The position numbers and the translations under genes were made by a program. A stretch of 64,000 nt of DNA from Ipomoea triloba (taxonomy: Eukaryota; Streptophyta; Magnoliopsida; Solanales; Convolvulaceae), in assembly GCF_003576645.1 (NCBI RefSeq), contig NC_044930.1:20660511-20724510 (forward strand), written 5' to 3'. Positions 31,593-44,485 of this stretch are shown in pieces (the stretch's first letter is position 1; each line of letters starts with the position of its first letter). The notes beneath the pieces are model-generated. The model did no database searches. It saw nothing but the letters and a program-made list of their open reading frames with translations, and was not told the DNA's origin.

Positions 31593-31962
31593 GTTATATT
31601 TGTTTGGTAATATAAGATTCTCATGTTTGGTTCAAGTTATGTAAGATTCCCAGGGAATGTAACATAACCTCCCGATGAAGCTTTTAGCTATTGGAAGGGA
31701 ATGTGAGATACACCCCGATTTCTTAGGTAATCTCACATTCCCTTATCTTATTCCTAATATTGAGCTTTTAAAATTTTAATCAATTTATCTTATTTCCGTT
31801 GTCTTATTTACCTACTTCAATTTTAAACCAAACATAGGAATCTAACATTCCCAGTTATCTAACATTCCCAGCAATCTAACATTCCCTAAGGTAATCTAAC
31901 ATTCCGTGAACCAAACGCCCTTAAGGGTTTTCTTTATTCTTTCTTTCTATATATTTTCAAAA

Positions 31963-32493
31963 GAGAAAATATCATTTTTAGTCCCTCAACTATAATATAT
32001 GTATCAATTTTGGTCCTTGACTATTAAAATTTTCAAATTAAGTGCATGACTATTCAATTTGTATCACATTTGGTCCTTGACTATTAAAATTTTCAAATTA
32101 GGTGCATGACTATTCATTTTGTATCACATTTGGTCCTGCCGTTAAATTTTCTAGCCAAATTTTCGACGAAGTCATCGGGGACCAACTAATTTATTTAATT
32201 TTTATTTTAAAAATTATTTTAATACTCCGTAACTTTTAAATAAGAAAAAACTTAAAAATAAAAAAAAAAATATAAAACGCCGGTCACTCCCGATGACTTC
32301 GCCGGAAAATTTAACGGCAGGATCAAATGTGATACAAAATGAATAGTCATGGATCTAATTTGAAAATGTTAATAGTCAAGGACCAAAAGTGATACAAATT
32401 GAATAGTCACGGACCTAATTTGAAAATTTTAATAGTCAATGACCAAAATTGATACATGTATTATAGTTGAGGGACTAAAAATGATATTTTCTC
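31963..32493. mobile_element. Foldback MULE-type MITE with 10-bp target duplication
   Basis: It starts GAGAAAATATCATTTTTAGT and ends with the inverted match. The arms share GGTCCTTGACTATT words. ATTTTCAAAA is duplicated at 31953-31962 and 32494-32503. It is 531 bp and has no ORF. Confidence 0.88.
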
Positions 32494-32657
32494 ATTTTCA
32501 AAATTCAAATATATTTCGGAATGCCTTTATGACTTATTTGCAGAACCACCTTCTTATGAGAATCAATCACATCTATTAAAAATATATATTTATAGATGAG
32601 ATTAATTGAGAGGTTAAAAATGAGTGTGTGCATATTAAGCATATGCAGATACTAGTG

Positions 32658-32942
32658 CTACGTGTAGCTGCTCAAGCTATGCAACTTCAATGTTTGGCAG
32701 TTGGCACTTATAAAAGGAACATGAAGATTGTTTAAATAGTCTGGGAGAGCAATTATATCTGTTGCAAAAGGATCGTTAAAGTAGGGAAAGTTGTATGAAG
32801 TTGGGAAATGTTGATATTGTTTGTAAATAATTTGATTGCTTAAAGCAATGACCAAATATATTTGACCATTCTGTTTTAAGTAAATGCCTAAATTAGTTTG
32901 AATACATCTAAAGAATTGTTTTGAATAAACGATTCCATACAT
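32658..32942 (-). pseudogene. Unrecognised open frame, possible gene remnant
   Basis: A minus-strand frame of about 94 residues contains a plausible protein-like stretch (GIYLKQNGQIYLVIALSNQI) and no low-complexity bias. There are no clear introns, start context or partner exons. It may be a captured or decayed exon. The surrounding DNA (32494-33490) is AT-rich and otherwise empty, apart from TTTTTAGTCCCACGACT-like words near 33210 that recall the foldback MITEs. Confidence 0.2.
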
Positions 32943-33494
32943 TATGTGTTTAAGGGTGTGAATAAAACAAATCTATCCATGAATCGAACTAATTTGGGTT
33001 TGTTTTACTGGTTGAAGGATATGAGGATTGGGATTACACCACTCTGTTAAGTTTTCCAACATCTAGAGCTACCAAACCAGCTTTAAGTATGATTCCTGCC
33101 CCGTATTTTTAGGGCAATTTATATTGTGGATTCTAGTTCAATATATAGAATTTGACTTTATAAAGTGCAGAATTTATGTTCATAATACATTGAAGAGTTT
33201 TTTGCATTTTTAGTCCCACGACTATATTGGCAGTATCAGAATTGATCCGTGACTTTCAAACTTTATAATATTGGTCCACGACTATTGTTTTTCTTTTTTT
33301 TGCAAAAATTATCCTTCCGGCATATTTTCAGTCAAGTTCTCGTCGGAAAAAAAATTCCGGCGGATTTTCTGTCAATTTTTCGCTGGAAAAAAAAAAATTG
33401 ACGATCGATTTTTTGGTCGATTCTAACATTTCTTTCGGTCAGTTTCGGTCGGTCATGGAGGTTAAAATTTCTAATCGGTTATGTAACCGACCAA

Positions 33495-34050
33495 CCGTTT
33501 GCTCACCCCAATCGACAGTACTAGCATATTTGTACAGGGCGTTATGCCAAGGTGCTAACTATAACACTCCAATGGTATAATGGGGCACAACATGTAATCC
33601 AAATGCAAGTGCCCGGTGATCAACGTACTGTGAGCAATGCCAATGAGAGATAGTACCACCAGTGTGGGCGCCGCCTGATTGGTAATCCTACCCATAGTGT
33701 ACGTGAGGGTTATTAGCCACAGTCCGACTCTTATACTGAATTTAGTATGTGTTGTTTTTAAACATTCATACGTTTAAGATTATTATGTTACGAATTTGAT
33801 GTGTTATATTTTTTTTGTGGTGTAGCTATATGAGTTGCGGAGCCTGGGTCTTACAGGGAGGTGCTCACTTGATAGTGATGGTGATCAAACTGATACCGTT
33901 GTGGAGAGAACCGAACAGGTTGAGCAATTGCTACAATCGTCCCCGTTTTTTCATTTATTTCTCTTGTTTGTTTTGCAATTAATTTCCAGAAATGGAAATA
34001 CAATTCATATATTTGTATTCGATTTAGTTATGAGTTTTGCCTTAATATGA
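33495..34050 (+). pseudogene. Decayed PMD-like gene fragment with possible last exon
   Basis: At 33520-33580 the plus strand reads STVLAYLYRALCQGANYN, which resembles the central helix of plant mobile domain (PMD, MAIN-like) proteins. The frame then breaks repeatedly. At 33826 an acceptor-like TGTGGTGTAG precedes an open frame (LYELRSLGLTGRCSLDSDG) that ends at 34050 and is followed by an AATAAAAATG poly(A)-type signal. Whether the two parts belong together is not certain. Confidence 0.3.
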
Positions 34051-34930
34051 TGTATATCGCAGTTTTGTAATTTTTGGAAATAAAAATGTATTGGTATACA
34101 TTTATATTCCAATATACAACAAACACCTCTGAGTTATTTATTTATTTTGGGCTTACTCTCAAACCCCTGTTGGTTAATTACACAAATATTGCTTATTCTC
34201 AATGTGCTTGGTTCATATACACTTTGCTCTATACGCATCTAAGTCACATGTTCCAGTGCTTCAAACAATCTAATTGAAAAGAACAAAAATGGCGAATTGT
34301 TACCACAAATTGTTCTCCAACCACACAAATGGAGAACATAGATCGTTGCAAAATGATATGCTAAACTCCATGACAGAAATACTAATTAAGCAATCATTAT
34401 TAATTCAAAAAAAAAAAAAAGAAGCAATCATTATTATAATCAACCTTTTTTTTGTAATATACCACTGCAAACCACACCCATACAAAAGAAATTAAAGACA
34501 ACAAATTTAAGCACTGCCACTCCCTTTACACATGTACCCGAACATTCAAAATAAATTAAGGAATACATGCATGTGAAGATATGCATGTCGGACTTGCGTT
34601 TCATGAGAAACGCAAGTCTGATTTGCGTATGAACTAGTCGAAGTCCAACAATGAGATCTACATGTGGGAGATGCGTTTCTCGTATTACATTTATACCATA
34701 AATGCATCTACCACATGCTTATGACCCCATGTGGCAAAATACGTCAGCCACATTTGGAACTTGCGTTTGTTGTATTAAATACATCAGAGGCACGTCCTAA
34801 ATGCGTATGATGTTGACGGTTCCGAGAAACACCATCTATTTGTCCACTGTTTGAGTTTTTGCCCTATTACAGTCATTACATACAAGAAACACACACGAAA
34901 CAATTTCAAGAGAATAAAAATAGCACATTG
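34051..34930. other. Intergenic DNA with a GACTTGCGTTTC hairpin
   Basis: No gene is supported. A 12-bp perfect stem (34591-34602 with 34607-34618) lies in a stretch repeating CTTGCGTTT words (34590-34770), probably a fragment of a repeat element. Confidence 0.5.
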
Positions 34931-34934
34931 ATCC

Positions 34935-35373
34935 AAAATATATGAGTTAGTTAACATGTATCACATTCTAGAAGTAAGGCAGTGGTCTTCCTTACCCTTT
35001 GCAATGGTCTTCCTTACACATTTTCAGCCAATGAAGAGGTCCGACGAAAGCCATGGCTTTGTAATGTGGCTCACATGGCTTTTGCCAGACCTCTTCATTG
35101 GATGAAAATGTGTAAGGAAAACCACTGCAAAGGGTCAAGGAGATGACCAGAGCATGAAAAGACCAAAAATACCCCTGTTTTGGACGACCATTTGACAAAA
35201 ATTTTAATGGTGGACTAAAAGTGGCAAGGACTAAATAAGACTGGCCGTAATGTGGCAAAAATTAATGAAGTGGACTAAAATTGGCAATGCCCCAATAATA
35301 GTAGGACCAAAAATGAAAATGACTCTAAAATATATGAGTTAGTTAACATGTATCACATTCTAGAAGTAAGGCA
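34935..35373. repeat. Foldback flanked by a 47-bp direct repeat
   Basis: The 47-bp segment at 34935-34981 is repeated exactly at 35327-35373. Between them, 34995-35134 folds into a ~47-bp imperfect stem (CCCTTTGCAATGGTCTTCC with CACTGCAAAGGG) with a second palindrome (AGCCATGGCT) in the loop. The open frame on the minus strand is a by-product of the fold. Confidence 0.75.
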
Positions 35374-35567
35374 TTCAAACATGTTCAAAGAGTGGCGCAG
35401 AGAATGGTTGTCATTAAAATGGTACTTGTAATTACTCTATTTTTCACTATCAGAACCAACTAAAACAAATTTAGGTCTATTTTAAATTAAGACACATACA
35501 GTCACAATAATCACTCCCAAACTCAACTACTAACGTCAGCCAAGAGTAATTACTGGGACGCATTGGG

Positions 35568-36638
35568 GGCGTAATTTCCTTTGGGGGCGTAAGATTGCAG
35601 CAGTTGCGTGGGACAAGCTGTGTTTACCAAAACATGAAGGGGGTTTGGGGCTTCACAATTTTAGAACATGGAATCTTGCTTTCACTTCTAATATCCTTTG
35701 GGACATTCATAGCAAACGTGATTCCCTCTGGATTAAATGGGTCCATGGAGTGTATATCAATAATGGGGATTTTTGGGAGTGGAGTCCCAAAGTTAGGGAC
35801 TCGCCGTTGATAAAAGCAGTGTATAATGTGCGTAATGCCTTAAGTGAGCGCACAGGTAGCAATACTTACCCGTCTCTTTCTCCTCTCAGTTTTCAAGAAC
35901 AACAAATTCAACATTTCTGCGGTGTATGATCTCTTGAGGTGTAGAGCGAATGAGGCTGTGTGTTGGAGATTTGCTTGGAAACCTTGTATTCCTCGCAAGT
36001 TCTCTTTCATATTATGGTTGGCTCTTAAAAATAGGCTTTCTACAAAGGATCGTTTGATTCATACTGAAAATGAATCCGAATGCTCCTTGTGTGTAGGACA
36101 AATTGAATCTGCTGACCACCTTTTTTTTAGATGTGCTTTCGCTTTACATGTCTAGAACAAAGTACGTGAAAGGATTGGCTTCCCCAAAAGAACTCTGGCA
36201 ATCGGAAGCTCTATGAAATAGATTAGAAGGTTGTATAGTGGGAATAGAAAACACTCCAAAGGCATGGCTATTGCAGTGGCTTGTTCTGTTTACCACATTT
36301 GGAGGCACAGAAATGCAGTGATTCATGATGAGAGTTGTGCTCTGTTGGATGGGCTTGTTCATGTTATCTTGACTGATGTCTACAGAGTTGTTTTTTCCTT
36401 TCCAGCTTAAAAAAAAAAATTGATCTTTGATTCTTTTGTTTTCTGGCCTGCTTTGGGGCCTTGTAGTGGCTTGATGTCTGGACCTTGGTCCTTTTGTTGA
36501 GGTTTTGTCTTTAGTCCGTTTTCTTGTGAGTAGTTTTTCCAGTGGGCCTTGGTTTGTTGTGGTTTGGCCTTGCTTTGTTTTTGTTTTCTTTCTTCTTCCT
36601 GAGGTGGGCTTCCTCCTTAAGCCCTGTTGGTACTGTCT
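35568..36638 (+). mobile_element. LINE ORF2 3' end with zf-RVT domain
   Basis: Reading frames in the plus strand give the C-terminal part of a plant LINE reverse transcriptase (WDKLCLPKHEGGLGLHNFRT). A zf-RVT domain follows (CSLCVGQIESADHLFFRC) and then a short tail ending near 36408 and a T-rich UTR. Frameshifts split it between frames (about 35860 and 36160), so it is dead. The RT core is absent. The 3' end runs into MULE2. Its last 330 bp are repeated at 3849-4185. Confidence 0.8.
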
Positions 36639-37099
36639 GCAAAAATTATGCCGTGGACCCAGGTCCACCTTACAAGGTGGACCTGGGTCCAAAATGACGT
36701 CGTTTTATGCGTTTTAAAATTTTTTTTTTTTTGATAATTAACACCGTTAACGGAGCTTGGGAGCAGCAGGCGGTTGTCCGATTCTCGCAAAACAATTAGC
36801 GCTTTTCATTCGATTCACCATCATCTTGCAATTCTTTACTCATTGCAATTCTTCACTCATTCATCATCGCAATTCTCGTTCGATTCATCATCGCAATTCT
36901 CCTCCGATTCATCATCGCGATTTTCATTCGATTCACCATCGTAATTCTTCTTTGCAATTCTTCTTCAATGATGGCAGAGGCAGATGAACTAAGTTTGCAC
37001 GTTGATGAATCATCTTCGATTGTAGGTTTTAAGTTTAGATTCATATTTGATGAATTGTATAGATTTGTGTTTGTGTTTTTCGAATTTAAGATTTATGGT

Positions 37100-38145
37100 T
37101 TAGATTGATTGTTTACCATGCATTTTGAGTTTTTATTGTGAATCATTGTCAAAGGTATATGTTCACAATCATGTAGCTGTACATTCACATTCCAGAGCTG
37201 TAGATTCATAATTATAGAGCTCTACATTCATTTCCAGAGCTGTAGATTCATAATTATAGAGCTCTACATTCATATATAAAAAAGCTCTGTACTCACACAC
37301 GTATGTTTTCAGTTAGAAGTACATAGATTTACATTCACACTTATACAGCTCCACATTCACAGTTACATAGTTCTAGATTCACACATTTAGAACTCTACAT
37401 TCACACTGTTTCCTGATACTCTGTTGTATTTTTTATATTTGCAGTGATGGCAGAGGCAGTAGATCAACTAAGTTTACACGTTGATGGCTCATCTTTGATT
37501 GCAGGTTTTGAGTTTGGATTCATGTTTGATGAATTGTATAGATTTATGTTTGTGTTTTTCGAATTTAGGATTTATGGTTAGATTTATTGTTTACCATGTA
37601 TTTGAGGTTATATTCACACTTATACAGCTCCACATTCACAGTTACATAGTTGTAGATTCACACATTTAGAACTCTACATTCACACTGTTTCCTGATACTC
37701 TGTTTTATTTTTTATATTTGCAATGATGGTAGAGGCAGTAGATCAACTAAGTTTACACGTTGATGGCTCATTTTCGATTGCAGGTTTTGAGTTTAGATTC
37801 ATGTTTGATGAATTGTATAGATTTATGTTTGTGTTTTTCGAATTTAGGATTTATGGTTTTGATTGATTGTTTACCATGTATTTGAGATTGTCAAAGGTAT
37901 ATGTTCACAATCACGTAGTTGTACATTCACATTTCCAGAGCTGTAGATTCATAATTATAGAGTTCTACATTCATATATAAAAAAGCTTTGTACTCACACA
38001 CGTATGTTTTCAGTTAGAAGTACAGAGATTTACATTCACACTTATACAGCTCCACATTCACAGTTACATAGTTCTAGATTCACACATTTAGAACACTACA
38101 TTCACGCTTTTTCCTGATACTCTGTTTTATTTTTTATATTTGTAG
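37100..38145 (+). repeat. ATTCACA intronic array with mini-exon duplications, MULE2
   Basis: It has the same architecture as 4802-5630: ACATTCACA words between repeated 60-nt exons. A CATTTCCAGAGCTGTAGATT segment is locally doubled at about 37190-37260. Confidence 0.7.
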
Positions 38146-38344
38146 TGAATGCAGATTTAGTTGTTGTCTCAACAAGCAATGATCAAGGAGATTTAAATGT
38201 TGAGGATTCTACTTCAGTTCTAGGTTTTTTTTTTTAAATTGTTTTTTTGAGTAAAATTAGTGATTCATATTGATTTATGATTTATGTGTATTTGTGTGTT
38301 TGAATGTGGAGTTCTCTGATTTTTGAATGTGTAATAGTGTTTGA

Positions 38345-38426
38345 TGGAAATACCATCCCTTTGTAGAGCATGACTGGATTTATTCGGCATTCCCCGTCCC
38401 CCCTCTACTTAGAGAATATATTTCCA
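38345..38426 (+). other. Conserved intronic hairpin, MULE2
   Basis: This copy of the 5829-5910 hairpin has all paired blocks kept (TGGAAAT/ATTTCCA, GTAGAG/CTCTAC) and differs at a single loop base. Confidence 0.65.
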
Positions 38427-39567
38427 TTAGATTGCTTTTTATTTGTTTTCTTTGTTATGCTTTTCCATACTTGAGGTTATATTTCATATGTGCAGTTGAT
38501 CAAGATTTGGTGGGTATTGTAGTAAGTAATGGTGATGAAGCGTATGAGTTGTATAACGATTATGCATTTAGAGTTGGTTTTAGTGTGAGGAAGGGTAAGC
38601 AACGTTACCAAGGGTTTACAAAAAAATGTTAAGATGAAGACATTTTTGTGCTCTAAGGCTGGTCGTAAGTCCAAGAAAAACAGTTGTGTGAAGGCGTATT
38701 CAAAGATTGATTTAAGGACGGGGTGTGGCGCATATATTCAGTTTGATGTAGATGGTAATGGGGTGTGGACAGTAACAAAACACGAGAAAGCTCATAACCA
38801 CAAGTTAAGCACTAAAGATAAGAGTCATCTACTTCGTTCGCATAGAAGAGTGGGAAATAATCAACTTAATACTTAAGAGACTTAAAGAAGAGTGGGGTTG
38901 CCTTGGCGGATGGGATAAGGTTTTTGAAACATCAGTCAGGAGGGTCTCTACTCGTTGGGTTCACCAATCGAGATGCTTACAATTCATTGGCATCTGATTC
39001 ATTGAAGAGTTTGGATGGAACTAATTCGAATTCGTTGATTGAAATATTTAGGAGGAGGCAGTGTAATGAGTCTGACTTCTTTTTTGACTTTGAAGTTGAT
39101 GGTGATGCAAGATTGACTAGCTTTTTTTGGAGGGACAGGCAAATGAGACGGGACTATGAGTTGTTTGGAGATTTGTTAGTGCATGATACAACATATCGCA
39201 CTAACAAGTACGACATGATATGTGGTCCATTTGTAGGGATGAACCACCATTGCATGAATATTATGTTTGGGTGTGGTTTTTTGATGAATGAAAGGATAGA
39301 GTCATTTGTATGGTTGTTTAGAGCATTGCTTAGATCTATGGGTGGCAAATGTCCACAAACCATTATGACTGATCAATGTGCAGCCATGGCTTCTGCCATC
39401 TCTCAAGTGTTTACAACATCACGGCATCGTCTTTGCATATGGCATATCAGTGAGAACTCGAAGAAGCACATCAAGAAACTTATGAACAATAAGAATTTCA
39501 TGGATCTATTTAATTGTTTGTTGAATTACACAGACACCGAAGTTGAGTTTGAGTTGTATTGGTCAAG

Positions 39568-40077
39568 GTATGTTATTGTATTTTACTCATTCACTTTGAG
39601 TTTGAATTTTCATTACTATTTTTGTAAAATAATGACTTATTTATTTGTGAATATACAGTATAGAAGTTGTGAATATAGAGTACTAAATGTGTGAATGTAG
39701 AACAGATAGTAATATAATTACTGAACAAGTATCACTATGTGTGAATATGGACTTTTCAAACTGTGAATATATAGTATTGTAGATGTGAATATAGAGAAAT
39801 GAATGTGTGAATGTAGAACAGATAGTAATATAATTACTGAACAAGTATTACTGAAATGTGTGAATGTGGACTTTTGAAACTATGAATGTAGTATAGGGTT
39901 TGTGAATGTAGAGTTATGAATGTGTGAATGTTTATCAGACTTCTACAAGTTTGAGTTCAGAGATCTTAAAAACTGTGAATGTAGAGGAGTGTATTTGTGA
40001 ACATAGAGTTATCAAATTGTGAATATAGTTTCTAAAATTGTGAATATTTTTTCCTTTTGTGATCTTATGATTTTCAG
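39568..40077 (+). repeat. TGTGAAT array in the last FAR1-gene intron
   Basis: The intron between the DDE and SWIM exons starts with a GTATG donor and ends TTTTCAG. It is composed of TGTGAATATAG/TGTGAATGTAG words in sense orientation. It is the empty-site reference for the CACTA insertion of MULE1. Confidence 0.8.
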
Positions 40078-41122
40078 GATGGTGATTGATTCTAAGTGTC
40101 ATAAGAATCCGTGGTTAGAAAAATTATACGATTGTAGGGAAAAATGGTGTCCGGCATTTAACAAGGATTACTTTTCTGGTGGCATTTTATCCTCACAAAG
40201 GAGTGAGACCACAAACCATTCAATTTCTAGGAAGCTAACAAAGACTGCATGGCTTTGTGATTTCTACTCATCGTTTGTGAGCGTTGTTTCTGAATGGAGA
40301 AGTAAGGAAAATGGTGAGGATTTTCGGTGTGCTCAAGGCATGCCCAATATGATGATGGATGATGTAAAACTTCTTTCACATGCTAGAGAGGTATATACCA
40401 TTGAAATATATTATTTGTTTGAGGAACAATTCTTGAAGGGTGCTGCTTGTCATCAAGATAGTGTTTTGGATGATGGCTGTCATTTGAAGTATCATGTTTG
40501 GCGTCCTGATAAAGATATTATAAGGCATGAACTTAGTTTTAAGCCTACCAATTTGGATATTTCTTGCAGTTGTAAGTTGTTTTCTAAATTAGGAATTTTG
40601 TGCTGCCATTGTTTACGCATTATGAATGTACATTGCATTTGTTCTATTCCCGATAAATATATTTTAAAAATGTGGACAAAGAAAGTTGCTGAAGGCAAGG
40701 CTGTTGATATGGGTTCTTTGTCTTCTAATGTTGGTGTTGCTCCTTCAATTTGGGTTGTTGAGATGACTAGGAAGTTTCAAAGACTAATTGTTTCTTGTCA
40801 GGACAACAGTGCAGCTAGACAGCGTTGTGAAGAAGCTTTTGAAAGTGCAAAGAAAAGTGTTGAAACCGAGGTTGGTTATGTCCATATTGAAGAGTCTGAT
40901 GTCCCATCTTCAAGTGGTATTGTACAAGATCCATCAAGCCGGAGATTGAAAGGTGAGCGTAATAAGAGGCGAAGTAGTATTATTGAAAAGAAGTCTGTTG
41001 TAGCGAAGGGGCGAAAGAGTTCTGCAAACAAGGTTGCTTCAATTACAAAGGGTGTTGTTCAATCTATTTTGTCGGGAAGTTTATCTGAGAGTTCTGAATT
41101 AGTTCATGTTAATAGGAGATGA

Positions 41123-41912
41123 CAATATATTTTTTGTATTTGTGAACATTTAGTTATAAAATTTCTTTGGAGTTATTAATTAGTACATTTCAGTGATATT
41201 TGTGGAGTGTTGAAATTGTGAATTTGGAGTTATTAAGTTGTGAATGTTTAGTTTTAAAACTGAAATGTAGAATAGATAGTAATATAATCACTGAAATGTG
41301 TGAATGTGTAGTTTTCAATCTGTGAATATAGTGTATTGAATATGTGAATATATAGAAATGAATGTGTGAATGTAGAACAAATAGTAATATAATTACTGAA
41401 CAAGTATCATTGAAATGTGTGAATATGGACTTTTCAAACTGTGAATATAGAGTATTGAAGTTGTGAATATAGAGACATGAATGTGTGAATGTAAAACAGA
41501 TAGTAATATAATTACTGAAATGTATGAATGTTGACTTTGCAGACTGTGAATATAGAGTATTGAAGCTGTGAATATAAAGACATGAATGTGTGAATGTAGA
41601 ACAGATAGTAATATAATTACTGAAATTGTGAATTTGGAGTTATTAAGTTGTGAATGTTTAGTTTTAAAACTGTTAATACCTTATTTAAAAACTGTGAATA
41701 TATAGTATATGAGGTTAACAAAGTTAAGATTATTATGGTCAATGGTCAATTTGTAGTTAGAGAAGTGTGAATGTGGAGTTTTGAAATTATGAATATATAG
41801 CTATGGGGGTGTGAATATGTAACAAAATTAAAACTTGTACAAAAAAGGATTACAACATAGTTCTATAGGAGTACAAGGAACTATTGGATATTCACATTTG
41901 AGTACAAGCTAT
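41123..41912 (+). repeat. TGTGAAT array between convergent MULE2 genes
   Basis: About 0.75 kb of the motif lies between the FAR1-gene stop and the ULP stop. It is uninterrupted here, unlike MULE1, where a solo LTR splits it. Confidence 0.75.
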
Positions 41913-44485
41913 TCATTTCTTGTTGTACAACAGTTTGGTTTTCTTGATCACAATGTTTTTCAATATGTTGGCACGTCACCTTATGATTGCTGCGGCATAC
42001 CTGGTCCTCAATCCAATTAAGAAATCTTCCTATAAATATACAAGATCAAATAAATACTTTATTGCAATGTTAGAAAAAAAAAAGAGAAGAAATTATTCAA
42101 AGCTAGTATTTGTGTACTTACATTTAAGCTTGCTTTCTTTCTGAATACCGGGTTCCATTTCTTCAGTGTCCCGTTGTATGTTTCCATATGCCGCATTATA
42201 AATAGTCCGCAGTCAATATAATTTTCTGATTCTTTCCAATTCATGTCAACAACCTCTTCGGTTAGCTCATCTAGCTTCCAGAATAGGGCAGATGACCCCA
42301 ATGCTAGGTATTCTTTTAAAGTTGTAACCTGGACAAAAATATTTAAGTCTACCACTGTTACACATTCACACATTCATAACAGTATATTCACAGATTATCT
42401 ACTCTACATTCACAGATTGAAAATTCCACATTCACACATTTCAGTGTTACATTTTCAGTGATTATATTACATCTGCTATACATTCACACTTTGATAACTC
42501 TATATTAACAGTTTATATACTCTATATTCATGGTTTGAAAAGTCCACATTCCCATATATGTAGCAATTGAAAAGGAGCTCAAGTTGTTGATCAACTTACC
42601 AAGAGGGTTGTGCAATCTCCATACTTGTCTTTCATGGTAACACCACGGACTAAGGCCTTGTTGTCAATTATTTCAACTTTTGAAGCTTTAATATTGATGC
42701 AAATAAGAAAATAGTGCCTGTGACGAAGCACTGGAAAAAAATATCTAAATTCAAAAAAGGAAAATAAAAATAGTGTCATTAATGTCTTGAATGTGACTAA
42801 GAAAAATTGAGTGTTGTTCATAAACTCACCAGGTTTGCATCAGTTATGTCCAAATTTCGTAGGCGCTCAATTTCATATGTCATCCGTTCATAGAAGTTTT
42901 GTTTCCTTTTTTCCATCGGGAGACATTTCATCCATTCTTGGGTGGGATCTAGTTGTAACTAAGATATAAAAAAAAACAAAGTTCTCAATTTGAATACTTT
43001 TTTAAGTCAGAAATACGGATAAACAATTTTAAGTTCACGAATTGTATGCTTTGTGTGTGAATGTGGGGTATTCAAATTGTGAACATGGAGTATATAAACT
43101 GTGAATATAGATTATAGAATATGTGAATCTTTAAAATAGTTAACAGAGTTCTAGCAACTTGTAGCCTGTAATATGTGAATGTGGAGGTTTCAAATTGTGA
43201 ATGTAGAGTATAGAAACTGTGAATATAGAAGTATGAATGTGTGAATCTGTAACCAAGTTAACACAGTTCTACCAATCTTTAAAAAATATACTTGTTTACA
43301 AACCAAAAAGAACTTACGTAGGCAATTGTGCTGAAAAATACCCTCTTCGGTTGCCCGGGTGCACGTTCTTTGTCAAGCATTGAGAGCCTCAATGCCCATA
43401 CATCTAAGAAGATATTTTCAACTTGGCCAACACTGAGCGAGATGAAGTGATCCTTAGTGATCTCAATGTCACCAAAGCTGAAAAGTAATTCACTACAAAA
43501 GGCACAAAAAAAAAATTAAAATTTAAAAAAATAGAAAATTTACCTAATTCACATTAATGTAAGTAATTAATAAATATTTAGATGGAACATACTCTTTAGG
43601 ATGTTCATCAGAAACTTCTACAAATGTATAGTTTGAGAGGAGTTTATCTGGGACAGTGGCATTTCTGATTTTCATCCCATGTTCATTCCAAAATGCAGAC
43701 CGTAGGTTTAGGGGGATGTTCTTGAACTTCCGTTGAGGCCTCTTTCTAGCAATGACATCTTCGACATCAGACTCACTCTCCACTAATGCACTGTGTTCAC
43801 ATAATAGAAGTATTTAGTCAACAAAATAGAACTTATGTTTCCCAAATATAGAGCCATATATTCACACCTTGTTATCTCTATGTTCACAGTCTGTGAGGTC
43901 TATATTCACAATTTAGAATTTTGGAAGTTTAGACTAAAGGTGTTTAGTTTTAGGTGTCCTAATGCTTTCTTCACAACTTTAGATCCCTATGTTCACAAAT
44001 TGTTAAATGTATATTCACCATCTGTTATATCTATATTCACAATTTGTTAACTGATTCCCTTTGTTTTACAAATTCACAGCTTTAGTGGTGTATATTCACA
44101 GTTTATATATTTCATATTCACAGTTCTTAAACACCATATTCACACATCTTAGGACTTCAGATTCACTATGTATATGTTATCTCTGTTACAGATTCACAGC
44201 TTCATAATTTTATATTCACATCTTGCATACTTAACATTCACATTTTTTATACTCCACATTCACAAAATTTTAGGGCTACATTGCTAACTTCACAGCCATT
44301 TTATAGATTCACAAAAACATAGTACTAACATCATTCTTTGTAGCCTAAGTTCTAGAGTTTGCTAAGTAAAAGTATTTCATTACCTATCAAAATCATCAAT
44401 ATGGGAATCAGCCCTTCCAAAAAGAACTCTAATCACACCAGGAGTTGAAAAAGTTGAATCTTCTGTGGCTTCCATTGCAATTCTA
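41913..44485 (-). pseudogene. ULP1-like C48 protease gene, catalytic exons, MULE2 copy
   Basis: Minus-strand exons are 44384-44485 (cut by the LTR), 43593-43782, 43318-43477, 42830-42958, 42600-42730, 42122-42328 and 41913-42029. The C48 peptidase elements are present: His in RHRHYFLICIN, Asp in EIIDN, Cys in NYIDCGLFIMRH, and a basic C-terminus ending KKTKLLYNKK. These exons look open here, so the catalytic half is better preserved than the 5' half. The residue six before the catalytic Cys is Ser, not the usual Gln. Introns hold TGTGAAT words. The gene is separated from its 5' exons by the 44486-50660 insertion. Confidence 0.8.

Larger units (their letters stand above)
30231..31920. mobile_element. 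Outer MITE (PIF/Harbinger-like) holding a nested MITE
   Basis: The ends read GGCGGCGTTTGGTTCAAG and the inverted TGAACCAAACGCCC, next to TTA on both sides. The body is split by the element at 30267-31592; the remaining right part (31593-31920) has repeated AATCTAACATTCCC words. Confidence 0.6.
36968..41122 (+). pseudogene. FAR1/MURA-like MULE transposase gene, MULE2 copy, nearly complete
   Basis: Inferred exons are 36968-37025, 37445-37504, 37724-37783 (acceptor AG mutated to AA), 38146-38223, 38496-39567 and 40078-41122. Domain order is FAR1 DNA-binding (DEAYELYNDYAFRVGFSVRKG), MULE transposase (LLVHDTTYRTNKYDMICGPF with the first Asp, TIMTDQCAAMASA with the second, RHRLCIWH), then SWIM zinc finger (CSCKLFSKLGILCCH) and a basic tail. 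Exon 5 joins exon 6 in phase (YWS-R-MVID). Two frameshifts break exon 5: an extra A in the A-run at 38622-38628 and a lost base near 38870. A spliced transcript would therefore not give a full protein. It is the best template in the window for what MULE1 lost. Confidence 0.85.

Noticed and set aside
34992..35258. 88-codon minus-strand frame
   Set aside because: It spans the two arms of a foldback and has no family resemblance.
33194..35331. A single long foldback MULE from AGAGTTTTTTGC to GACTCT
   Set aside because: The ends resemble each other only loosely and no target duplication is present.
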